From: Polyangiaceae bacterium
Lineage (GTDB): Bacteria; Myxococcota_A; Polyangia; Polyangiales; Polyangiaceae
Length of the DNA stretch: 64,000 nucleotides
Direction of reading: 5' to 3'
Assembly (NCBI GenBank): GCA_025937835.1
Contig: JAICQO010000025.1
Coordinates: 1-64,000, forward strand
Positions within the stretch are counted from its first letter, which is position 1, and every line of letters begins with the position of its first letter. The translations under genes were made by a program, and so were the position numbers. The notes beneath the pieces are model-generated. The model was not told the DNA's origin. It ran no database searches and saw only the letters and a program-made list of their open reading frames with translations. This document shows, in pieces, positions 44,143-54,277 of the stretch.

Positions 44143-45455
44143 GATCCGCTCGCGCTCCGCTCCACCGACCACTCTTCGATCCAGATCCCTTCGTCGGCCG
44201 GCGCCCAGTCACGCTCGCGCGCGCTTCGGGCGCGAGCGACCTTGGTCACCACCTCCGCCACGCGCCCGGCAGCCACGTAGCGCTCCTCGAGCGGCAGCTG
44301 TTCGACCACGGCTCGCGTGACCGCGGACAGCGACCGCGCGCCGCCGTCGACCGCGGCCTCTACCTGTCCCGTGAGCTCGCGATCGCGATCTCCGGTGACG
44401 GCGTCATCGAGCGGTTTTTCTCGCTCTTTCTTGGGCTTTTCGAGCGGCGGACGCTGGTTTGGCACCACCACCTCGCGCGGCACGGCGAGCGGCGGCTGCC
44501 AGGCGACCACCAGCGAGAACGACCGCCCCGAGCGCCCGCTGAGCTGCGCGCGCAGCCGCTCCGTCAGCGCGCGCGTCGGGTCGAGCCGCACCACGTCCCG
44601 CAGGTAGCGATGAACGTACTGGTAGTACTCGGACCAGGCGCGCTGCCGCGCCGCTCCCCAGGCCGCGCTGCGGTCGAGCTGCTCCGAGAGCCGGTGGCAG
44701 GCTTCGTCTACGTCCGCGGCTCCGCGGACCTCGGCGAGATCCCGGATGTCCTCGAGCAGCGCCGTGAGACCGTGAGTGTCGCGCAGCAGCACCTCGTTCA
44801 GCTCGCGCAGCGTGCGCGTGGTGGTCTCGAGCAGGTCCTGGCAGCGCGCGAGCGCGTCGAACCAGTCGCTGGCAAGCAGGCCCCCGATTTCCTGTTGGAG
44901 CCGCTCTTGTTGTAGATCCAGGCCGCGCTGCCGCCGCTCGATGCCGTCCACCAGATCGCGGATCGTGACCCTCAGCGGGCCCGCCACGCGTGCGGAGACC
45001 TCCTCGGCCGTCACCGCGCCGCGCGCCTGGTCACGAAGCTCGGAGAGCCCGGTGTGCAGCGTGCGCAGGAGCAGCGTCAGGCTGTCGCCGGTGAGCGCCT
45101 CCTCCTCGAGGTAGAAGTCGACGATGCCGGTCGCGAGCCGCGTCAGCGCGTAGGAGCCGCTGCGCACCACGCCCACGCCGTCGACGCGCGAGAGCAAGCG
45201 CTGATCTCGCAGGCGCTGGATCGCGGCCGTCGCGCGCCGGGCGATCCCCGCCGCGTCGGGTCGAACCAGCGCGCACACGTCACGAAACACCTCACCGAGC
45301 TCGGCCTCCGAGAACGACACCAGCCCACCGGCCCGTGATCGCAGCCGCAACGCTGCCACGAAGCACAGATCGATCGGCGAGAGCTCGAGCGATGCCTTGC
45401 GAGCCGCGAGGTTCTCGATCAGGCGCTTCGGCTCTTCTTCGGCAGCAACGGTCAC
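44139..45455 (-). CDS. mukF: Kleisin condensin subunit MukF
   Basis: 438 residues; E. coli MukF has 440. The N-terminal winged-helix region has the opening SLELSPIDLCFVAALRLR and a basic RATAAIQRLRDQRLL. It is followed by a helical middle region rich in Leu/Glu and a C-terminal winged-helix-like part after a Pro/Lys linker (RPPLEKPKKEREKPL). GTG start 45455. As kleisin it should bridge the MukB heads. It is the first gene of mukF-mukE-mukB and is the most diverged of the three, so identity rests mainly on length, order and partner genes. Confidence 0.85.
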   Translation of the reverse strand: MTVAAEEEPKRLIENLAARKASLELSPIDLCFVAALRLRSRAGGLVSFSEAELGEVFRDVCALVRPDAAGIARRATAAIQRLRDQRLLSRVDGVGVVRSGSYALTRLATGIVDFYLEEEALTGDSLTLLLRTLHTGLSELRDQARGAVTAEEVSARVAGPLRVTIRDLVDGIERRQRGLDLQQERLQQEIGGLLASDWFDALARCQDLLETTTRTLRELNEVLLRDTHGLTALLEDIRDLAEVRGAADVDEACHRLSEQLDRSAAWGAARQRAWSEYYQYVHRYLRDVVRLDPTRALTERLRAQLSGRSGRSFSLVVAWQPPLAVPREVVVPNQRPPLEKPKKEREKPLDDAVTGDRDRELTGQVEAAVDGGARSLSAVTRAVVEQLPLEERYVAAGRVAEVVTKVARARSARERDWAPADEGIWIEEWSVERSASGS

Positions 45456-45583
45456 GGCGGCCGGCTCCTATATCGCGAGCCGCCCGCCGGGTCACGCAGC
45501 GGCCCGAAGCCCGGAATTTTGGAGAATTTCCTCGATCCAACCCCCGAGCTGCCGCCTCCCGCGACGCTCGACCTGGCCGAGGT

Positions 45584-46135
45584 CTAGCGGGTTCGCGGTG
45601 CCCGGCTCGCCAGGCACTGCAACACCGCGCGCGTTCGGGCCTCGGGGCTGCCCTCGACGACCAACGGCTCGAGGCCGAGCTCGTGCGGGTCTTCGAGCAG
45701 CAGCTCCTCGAGCTCTGCGTGGACGAGGGCCCGCGATTCGTCCTCGTCGTCCGCTCTCGAAAAGCGGATCCGATCGCGGCCCTCGATCGGGACGAACACC
45801 ACGAGGTCGAGCCGTTGCAGGGCCTCGCGCAGAGCGGGCAGAAAGTCCTCGAGCTCGAACGCATCCGCTTGCTCGTGGCACGCGAGGTAAGCGAGAAAGT
45901 CCACGGGGCAGCGCTCGAAGAGCACGTCCTCGCCTGCCTCGTTCAGGTCCGAGATCGAGCGCTCGAGCTGGGCGACGAAGTCCTCGACGGTCGGCGGGTG
46001 CGAGAACTCGTGGCCCTCCTCCTCCAGCGACGAGTAGGGCTCGTCCACGACCTCGTAGCCCGGCAGCCGCTCGGAGAGTGCCTCGAGCAGCGTGGATTTG
46101 CCGGTTCGGTGGCTGCCTGAAATCGCAATCCGCAT
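45584..46135 (-). CDS. Small P-loop ATPase, NadR/Ttd14-like
   Basis: 183 residues. The N-terminus RIAISGSHRTGKSTLLEAL is a P-loop, with EDVLFERCPVDFLAYL typical of AAA_28 (NadR/Ttd14-like) kinase-type ATPases and a likely Walker B/lid region near DLVVFVPIEGRDRIRF. ATG 46135 precedes the P-loop directly. The protein may phosphorylate a small molecule. It precedes mukF by 128 bases on the same strand; a functional link is possible but unproven. Confidence 0.8.
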   Translation of the reverse strand: MRIAISGSHRTGKSTLLEALSERLPGYEVVDEPYSSLEEEGHEFSHPPTVEDFVAQLERSISDLNEAGEDVLFERCPVDFLAYLACHEQADAFELEDFLPALREALQRLDLVVFVPIEGRDRIRFSRADDEDESRALVHAELEELLLEDPHELGLEPLVVEGSPEARTRAVLQCLASRAPRTR

Positions 46136-46198
46136 GGCTTCGGCGAGCTCGCTGCGCACGATTCTCGCTCGCTCGGCAGCCCCGCGGGTGGAAAAAGT

Positions 46199-47431
46199 TC
46201 AGCCGGCAGCGCGTCTGGAAGGCGGCGGTCCGACCGACGCCAGGACGTCGTCGAGGGACTTGGGCTTGCTCAGGAAATACCCCTGCACCCTATCGACCCC
46301 GATCGCGCGAAGCGTGGCGAGCTCGGCGGCGGTCTCGACGCCTTCCGCGGTGATGGTGCCCTGGATCTCGCGCGCGAACGCGATCAGCCCCTTCGCCAGA
46401 GCGCGGCGGCTGGGATCGGTGTCGATGTTGCGGGTCAGGCTCATGTCGAGCTTGATGATGTCCGCCTTGAGGTCGAGGATGTGGCGCATGCTGGCGTAAC
46501 CCGCGCCCGCATCGTCGATGGCCAGGCGAGCTCCACGCGAGCGAAACGGCACGAGCGAAGCGAGCACCGTCTCGTACTCGGAGACGGTCGCATGCTCGGT
46601 GATTTCGAGGATGATCCGCGACAGATCCTGCGAGCCGAGCACGGATTCGAGCCGGCCCGACATGATCAGCTCGGGCGAGCAATTGACGTTGAGCGAGAGC
46701 TCGGGCGGCAAGCGCTCGAGGGCGCCGAGCGCGTTCTCGATGGCCCGCAGCTCGAGCTCGAGCCCGAGACCCACGTGATGCGCGGCCGTGAACCACAGGT
46801 CCGGTGTTCGGAAGGGCTCGACGTCGAAGCGCGACAGCGCCTCGACCCCGGCGACGGTGTCGGTCGCGAGCGAGTAGATCGGCTGATAGACCATGCGCGG
46901 CGCACCCGACGCGAGGACCTGCCGGATCTCGTCCGCTGCCCGCTGGCGGGCACGCGCGGCCACCACGTGCTCCTCGATCCTTGACGCGAGCACCTCACCG
47001 AGCGCCCGCATCAAGCGCAGGTCGCGTTCGCCGAGGGTCAGATTGGGCGCGCGGCTGAAGCAGCACAGGGTGCCGTAGATCTCGCCGTTCGAGAGCTCGA
47101 TCGGCACACCGAGGTGGGAGCCGATCGGGATCGCGCGGGTCTCCGGCAACGCCATCGCAGCCGGCACGAGCGACGTGTCGGGCATGAACTCCGGCAGCTC
47201 ACCACGCACCACCTTCAGGCAGAAGCCGCTCTCCAGAGGAATCACCTGCCCCTCGAAGATCGGCGCCGAGCCGTCCGAGTCCACGTGCTCGAGGACGCGG
47301 TCTTTCTCTCGGAAGTGAGCGATGAAAGCCACGTCCATCCCGAGGTGCTTGCGCACGGTGCGCAACACCTGCGCCACCCCGCTATGACCCACTCCGTGGG
47401 CCAGGAGACTTGCGATGGGACCAGAATTCAC
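46199..47431 (-). CDS. GAF-EAL cyclic-di-GMP phosphodiesterase
   Basis: 410 residues. A GAF-type sensor covers about residues 15-165 (HLGMDVAFIAHF, IPIGSHLGVPIELSNGEIYGTLCCF). The EAL domain follows from about 180: GVEALSRF, LSLNVNCSPE, IILEITEHATV, LAIDDAGAGYASMRH (the DDFGTG loop as DDAGAG), IIKLDMSL, TAEGVET and VQGYFLSKP. All metal and catalytic Glu/Asn/Asp/Lys positions appear to be kept, so activity is likely. GTG start 47431. It lowers cyclic-di-GMP in response to a small ligand and lies between the membrane kinase and the ATPase gene on the same strand. Confidence 0.92.
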   Translation of the reverse strand: MNSGPIASLLAHGVGHSGVAQVLRTVRKHLGMDVAFIAHFREKDRVLEHVDSDGSAPIFEGQVIPLESGFCLKVVRGELPEFMPDTSLVPAAMALPETRAIPIGSHLGVPIELSNGEIYGTLCCFSRAPNLTLGERDLRLMRALGEVLASRIEEHVVAARARQRAADEIRQVLASGAPRMVYQPIYSLATDTVAGVEALSRFDVEPFRTPDLWFTAAHHVGLGLELELRAIENALGALERLPPELSLNVNCSPELIMSGRLESVLGSQDLSRIILEITEHATVSEYETVLASLVPFRSRGARLAIDDAGAGYASMRHILDLKADIIKLDMSLTRNIDTDPSRRALAKGLIAFAREIQGTITAEGVETAAELATLRAIGVDRVQGYFLSKPKSLDDVLASVGPPPSRRAAG

Positions 47432-47536
47432 GTCGACACCTGGGACTCCTGTTCTCTGGGAACGGCCGCAGCGGACGCGTCTTAAGCCTCCCCGAGGCGC
47501 CGCCCGGGTGGGCCATGACCCCCGGCCTCCCCCGGT

Positions 47537-49411
47537 CTAGGCGACGTGCTCGGCCAGGACCCGGTCCAGAGCCCGGCGATCGATGGGCTTCGATACCACG
47601 CGGGTCGGGTGACTCTCGATGAACTTGCGGCAACCGTCGGTGACACCGCCACCGCTGATGAACACGAAGCGCCGAGCCAGCGTGGGCCGGGAGCGCTCGA
47701 TGGTCTCGAACAGATCCATCCCGGTCATGTCCGGCATCATCAGATCGCAGAACACGAGATCGAAGCGGCTGCTCGCGTCGAGCAAGCGGCTCAGTGCCTC
47801 GCGCCCGCTGGTGGCGACCTCCACGCGGTGCCCGCTCAACAGCCGCACGATGCTGCGAGCCACGAGCACGTCGTCGTCGACCACCAGAAGCCGCCGTTCG
47901 CGCGCCGAGGCCGGGGGCCGAGAGGAGGCGCGTTTGGATTGCGCGTCGCTCGGCGCAGGCGGCAGCAGAATGCGGACCGTGGTGCCTTCTCCCAGCCGGC
48001 TGTCGATGTCGATGTTTCCGCCGAAGCTCCTGATGATGCCGAGCGAGACGAACAGCCCGAGCCCGGTGCCCTGATCCTGCCGCTTGGTGGTGAAGAACGG
48101 CTCGAAGAGGCGCCGCTGGTCGCTCTCGGAAATGCCGCTGCCAGGGTCCACGACCTCGATCGCGACCAGGCCATCCGAGGTGCAGCGCGAACGCACGGTG
48201 ATCACCGAGCTGCCGGCGCTCTGGGTCTCCGGGATCGACTGGGCTGCGTTCAAGAGCACGTTGACGAACACCTGGGTGAGCTGGGTCGGGTCCGCGAGCA
48301 CCGGAGGCACGGCCTCCAGCACACGGGAAAGCCGCGCGCGACAGCGCAGCTCGTTTCCGGCGAGCTTCAGCGCGCTCTCCAGTGAGTCGCACGGGTTCGT
48401 GAGCTCTCTCTGGGGCGCGGGCGTCCCGCGGCCGAACACCCGGAGCTCGCGCACGATGCGGCCGATGCGCGCCGCCCCGCCGCGCGCGTCGTTCAGCGCG
48501 TCGAGCACCTGCCCCGGCACCCGCTCGGGGTCGAGCATCGAGACCGCGTACTCGAGGTTGCCGACGACGTATGACAGCGGGTTGTTGATCTCGTGACCGA
48601 CGCTGGCGCTCAGCCTGCCGAGCGCGGTCAGCCGCTCGGCGCGCACCAGCGACTCGCGGGCCTCGATCACCTCGCGCGTGCGTGCGTCGACCTGGCGCGA
48701 CAACGTGGCCGACAGCGTGAGCAGGCGATTCGCGTCGCTCGCGACCCGACTCGCCATCTCGGACAGCACGCTGAGCACCGCCACCAGAAAGCCCAGATCT
48801 GCGAGGTAGATGCTCTCGAGCTCGCCGAGCGTCACCAGGCTCTCGTTCACGGCCAGCAGGAAGAACACGCAGAAAGCCAGGAAGTGCGCGCGTGCGCCCG
48901 GCGCGTGTTTGCGGGCCTTCTGGTAGTAACGAGCCAGCGGCCCGAGCAGCACCAGGGGCGGGGTGCTCATCAGGATCGAGCCAGCGCTCGTGGGCAATGG
49001 CGTGCGGTACGTCACGCCAGCCCAGCCCACGTGGTAGGCCTCGATCTGGTCCGTCGTCAGAACCCCGGGCAGGAGCCCCGACAGGCCGGCGGCGACCAGC
49101 GCGGCGATCGCAACGCGCTCTCGCGCCCGCAAGGTGTCGCCGTATTGCACTCGCGAGTAGACGAGCCACGCCGCGCAGTGAATGCAGGCCGCGAGGTAGT
49201 TGAAGCGCAGCGCCCAGAGCACGCTCTGATCGGAGACACCGCTGATCGTGAAGAAGACGTTGTTCGCGCTGTACGCGGCGGCCGATAGAGCCACCACGGC
49301 GAACACCCGCAGCTGGCCCCAGCCGGGCGCCTTGGAGAAGACGACGGCGAGCAGCGCCATCACGCCTTCCACGGCGGCGGCGACCAGCGACAAGCTCGTT
49401 GCCGAGTTCAT
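47537..49411 (-). CDS. Membrane hybrid histidine kinase with C-terminal receiver
   Basis: 624 residues. About seven hydrophobic helices cover residues 1-225 and form an unknown membrane sensor. His273 in GHEINNPLSYVVGN is the phosphorylation site, followed by the N box QLTQVFVNVLLNAAQSI, DPGSGIS and FEPFFTTKRQDQGTGLGLFVSLGI. A receiver domain from about residue 505 has LLVVDDD and the acceptor in FCDLMMPDMTGMD. Helices 3-6 resemble 7TM sensor modules of other myxobacterial kinases. No separate output domain is present, so signal would leave through another receiver. It is divergent from the alpha-oxoamine synthase-like gene. Confidence 0.92.
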   Translation of the reverse strand: MNSATSLSLVAAAVEGVMALLAVVFSKAPGWGQLRVFAVVALSAAAYSANNVFFTISGVSDQSVLWALRFNYLAACIHCAAWLVYSRVQYGDTLRARERVAIAALVAAGLSGLLPGVLTTDQIEAYHVGWAGVTYRTPLPTSAGSILMSTPPLVLLGPLARYYQKARKHAPGARAHFLAFCVFFLLAVNESLVTLGELESIYLADLGFLVAVLSVLSEMASRVASDANRLLTLSATLSRQVDARTREVIEARESLVRAERLTALGRLSASVGHEINNPLSYVVGNLEYAVSMLDPERVPGQVLDALNDARGGAARIGRIVRELRVFGRGTPAPQRELTNPCDSLESALKLAGNELRCRARLSRVLEAVPPVLADPTQLTQVFVNVLLNAAQSIPETQSAGSSVITVRSRCTSDGLVAIEVVDPGSGISESDQRRLFEPFFTTKRQDQGTGLGLFVSLGIIRSFGGNIDIDSRLGEGTTVRILLPPAPSDAQSKRASSRPPASARERRLLVVDDDVLVARSIVRLLSGHRVEVATSGREALSRLLDASSRFDLVFCDLMMPDMTGMDLFETIERSRPTLARRFVFISGGGVTDGCRKFIESHPTRVVSKPIDRRALDRVLAEHVA

Positions 49412-49635
49412 GGCGACTGCTCACATACGGCTGGCACGCGGACCGAATTGAGGGGGATCCGCCCAGACCCGCCGCGCAATTTCGCTTTTTCTGGGCCACG
49501 AACCGGAAACATTCTGCCTCGGGGGTGATTCTCGTTCTTCCTCTGGGGTGATTGCAGTGCTGCGGAGAAAATCGTCACGCGGACCTGAAGCTCCGATGAA
49601 GGCGTCCGTATGGACAGTCACGCCAGGTCCCCACA
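49412..49635. promoter_or_regulatory. Divergent promoter region with a direct repeat
   Basis: Between the hybrid kinase (minus) and the PLP enzyme (plus). GGGGTGATT occurs at 49522-49530 and 49545-49553, 23 bases apart, so about two helical turns, which suits a dimeric activator site. No promoter hexamers are convincing. Confidence 0.3.
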
Positions 49636-50931
49636 ATGACGCACAAACTTTCTTCCATTCGCGCCGGCCACACGGAGCGCATCGCCACCATGCAAGCCAC
49701 GGCAGCGTTGCTGCGCTCCCGAGGCTTGATCCACCAGACCGCCCAGGATGAAAGCTTCGACGGGCGGACGCTCCGGCTCGACGGCGAGTCCGTCCTGAAC
49801 TTCGCGAGCTGCTCCTATCTCGGCCTCGAGACCGACGAGCGGCTCAAGCGCGGCGCCTGCGAGGCCGTCGAGCGCTACGGGGTGCACTTCTATTCCTCGC
49901 GGGCCTACGTTTCGGCGCCGCTCTACGCCGAATACGAAGAGCTTCTGTCACGAATGGCCGGCGGCGCGCCCGTGGTCGTCACCCAGACGACTTCGCTCGG
50001 CCACCTCGCGGCCTTGCCCGTGTTGGTCGGGGAACGCGACGCCGTGCTGTTCGATCTGCAGGTGCACAACAGCGTTCAGGCGGTGATCCCCACGCTGCGC
50101 ACCATCGGCGCGACCTGCGAGGTCGTGCCGCACGGACGGCTTCCGCGCGCCGCGCAGCGCGCGCGCGAGCTCGCGAAGACGCACGAGCGCGTGTTCTACC
50201 TCTGCGACGGCGTCTACAGCATGCACGGTGACGTGATCGATTCCGCCGAGCTCTACTCGATGCTCGACGACAACCCGCGGCTCGTCGCCTACGTGGACGA
50301 CTCGCACGGCGTCGGCTGGACCGGTCGTCACGGCACGGGGGCCGTGATCGGCGCGCGCCCGATCCACCCGCGGATGATCGCGGCGCTCGGGCTCGCCAAG
50401 GGCTTCGCCGGCGCCGGCGCGGCCTTCGTCTTCCCCGATCGCGAGCTCGCCGACCGCGTATTCACCTGCGGCAGCACGCTGATATTCTCGGGCCCGTTGC
50501 AGCCAGCGTTGCTCGGCGCCGGCATCGCCGCGGCCAAGATCTGCCTCTCGCCGGAGCTCGAGCAGCGACAAGCGCACCTGCTCGCCCTGATCGAGCTGTT
50601 CGACGAGCTCTCGCGCGAGCAGGCGCTGGTCCCTGCCGTGCTCGAGCCGTCGCCGATCCGTTTCATCGAGATCGGCGACGAAGCCGAGGCGATGCAGCTC
50701 GGAGCCGCGCTCAAGGCCGTCGGTTTCTTCGTCAATGTCGCGGTATTCCCGGCCGTTCCGCGGCGCCGCGCCGGGCTCAGGATCCTGCTCAACGGGCACC
50801 AGACGGCCGACGACGTGCACGCGCTCGTGACGGAAATCGCGCGCATCGCTCCGAGAGGCGTGCTGCGGCGCGACTCGATGCGCGTCCCGAAGCACGTGAC
50901 CGCAGCGGCCGCCATCGCTGGCGCGAAGTGA
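49636..50931 (+). CDS. Alpha-oxoamine synthase-like PLP enzyme
   Basis: 431 residues of the aminotransferase class I/II fold. Motifs: LNFASCSYLGLETDERL, HFYSSRAYVSAPLYAEYEELL, CDGVYSMHGDVID, VDDSHGVGWTGRHGTG and Lys255 in LGLAKGFAGAG, the likely Schiff-base lysine. This is the KBL/BioF/SPT branch, which condenses an acyl thioester with an amino acid. The protein stands alone, without an adjacent acyl carrier protein or biotin gene. Some members (CqsA-like) make signals or sphingolipid bases, and both would be relevant for a myxobacterium. The product remains open. Confidence 0.88.
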   Translation: MTHKLSSIRAGHTERIATMQATAALLRSRGLIHQTAQDESFDGRTLRLDGESVLNFASCSYLGLETDERLKRGACEAVERYGVHFYSSRAYVSAPLYAEYEELLSRMAGGAPVVVTQTTSLGHLAALPVLVGERDAVLFDLQVHNSVQAVIPTLRTIGATCEVVPHGRLPRAAQRARELAKTHERVFYLCDGVYSMHGDVIDSAELYSMLDDNPRLVAYVDDSHGVGWTGRHGTGAVIGARPIHPRMIAALGLAKGFAGAGAAFVFPDRELADRVFTCGSTLIFSGPLQPALLGAGIAAAKICLSPELEQRQAHLLALIELFDELSREQALVPAVLEPSPIRFIEIGDEAEAMQLGAALKAVGFFVNVAVFPAVPRRRAGLRILLNGHQTADDVHALVTEIARIAPRGVLRRDSMRVPKHVTAAAAIAGAK

Positions 50932-50958
50932 GGGTTCACTGCGGAGGCCAGAGACGCC

Positions 50959-51942
50959 TCAGCTGCCCGGCTCGCCGGGCATCGGAATTCGAAACACGAG
51001 CCCTGCGCGAAACACGATTTCATTCGGCAAGTCCGTCTGGCCGCCCGCGATCGTGTCCCCTTCGGGGTTCTTGAATTCGGAGCGACGAAACAAGGTGCGT
51101 CCGAGGAACGTCGTCGCCCAGACCGTGGACACGATGCGAACTCGCGCCACGCCGCCCGCCGTGATCGACGAGTACGCGAGGTGGTCCGAGCAGTTCTCCG
51201 AGTCCTTCCGGGTCTCGTCAGCGGGAGTCGCCGGATCGTCGTTGTCGCTCGCAGCACACGGGTACGTGTCGCGAATTTCGCTGTCCTGGATCGCGTACTC
51301 GTTGCCGCTGACGTCGCCGAGGGCACCGACCTCGAAGCGATCTCCGATCCGGAAGATCGCGCTCGCGAAGAACGGTAAGCTGGCCTCGGCTCGAAACCAG
51401 CGCTCCGGCTTCCAATCGACGTAAACGACCGGAAGCGGCAACAGCTCGCCGAAGGAGTAGCTCGAGAGCGCGCCGCCGCCGAGCGTCAGCGTTTCGCTCG
51501 GGGTCCAGCTGCCCATCGCGAGCGCGCCGATCCGCAGCATCGCGCCGTCGAACCCCTGAAAGTCTCCGGCGATGCCCGGCCAGATCCGAAACGCGAGCGC
51601 CCACGTGTCCGACAGCTGGTGCGCGAGCAGCACCGGCACGTCGATGCTGTGCAACGCACGCAGGGGTTTGAAACCCTCGGGCGTCTCGGAAAAGCTCACG
51701 CTCTCCGCATGGTACTGCGCTCCCGGGATCAGAAAGGTGCTCTTGCCGAGCGTCAGCGGCACGTTGAAGGCCGCGTCGTAGCTCGAAACCTGGGCGTGCA
51801 ACCCGCCGGCCCCCGGAACCTCGGACTCCGGTACGTATTGCGCCGAGACCTCCACCAGCGGCGGCATTTGCGCGGCGCTCTCGCGCGCCCACGCACAGAA
51901 TGCAATCAGCGCAAAACTCGCAACTCGCGAAGCGGAAGCCAT
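50959..51942 (-). CDS. Predicted outer-membrane beta-barrel protein (DUF6268-like)
   Basis: 327 residues with a signal peptide ending ARESAAQ. The mature part is a series of aromatic-ended strands such as STFLIPGAQYHAESVSF, DTWALAFRIWPGIAG and RFEVGALGDVSG, and ends in a strand with Phe and Ile. A Cys/Asp-rich loop (YPCAASDNDDPATPADETRKDSENCSDH) may be extracellular. It resembles barrels annotated as DUF6268, but I could not verify the family. Confidence 0.6.
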   Translation of the reverse strand: MASASRVASFALIAFCAWARESAAQMPPLVEVSAQYVPESEVPGAGGLHAQVSSYDAAFNVPLTLGKSTFLIPGAQYHAESVSFSETPEGFKPLRALHSIDVPVLLAHQLSDTWALAFRIWPGIAGDFQGFDGAMLRIGALAMGSWTPSETLTLGGGALSSYSFGELLPLPVVYVDWKPERWFRAEASLPFFASAIFRIGDRFEVGALGDVSGNEYAIQDSEIRDTYPCAASDNDDPATPADETRKDSENCSDHLAYSSITAGGVARVRIVSTVWATTFLGRTLFRRSEFKNPEGDTIAGGQTDLPNEIVFRAGLVFRIPMPGEPGS

Positions 51943-52035
51943 GCGAGGTTATGTCCAAGCAACGCTCGTGCCGCCATCAACGCCGTCGAAAATCGGGCTA
52001 AAATAGCGCGGCACGGACAGCTGTCCGGACAATCG

Positions 52036-54204
<2,169 letters not shown>

Positions 54205-54277
54205 GCCGGGAATTGTGCCTCAACTCGGCGCTCGCGGCGCTGCTTTCGCCGCCGCGGGCATTCCCCGTATAGAAGGC

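Noticed and set aside
38927-46135. Wadjet (JetABCD) or MksBEFG defence system
   Set aside because: No JetD/MksG nuclease (TOPRIM) gene is present, and MukB length and motifs match MukB rather than the shorter JetC/MksB type. The small ATPase upstream is a NadR/Ttd14-like protein, not a nuclease.
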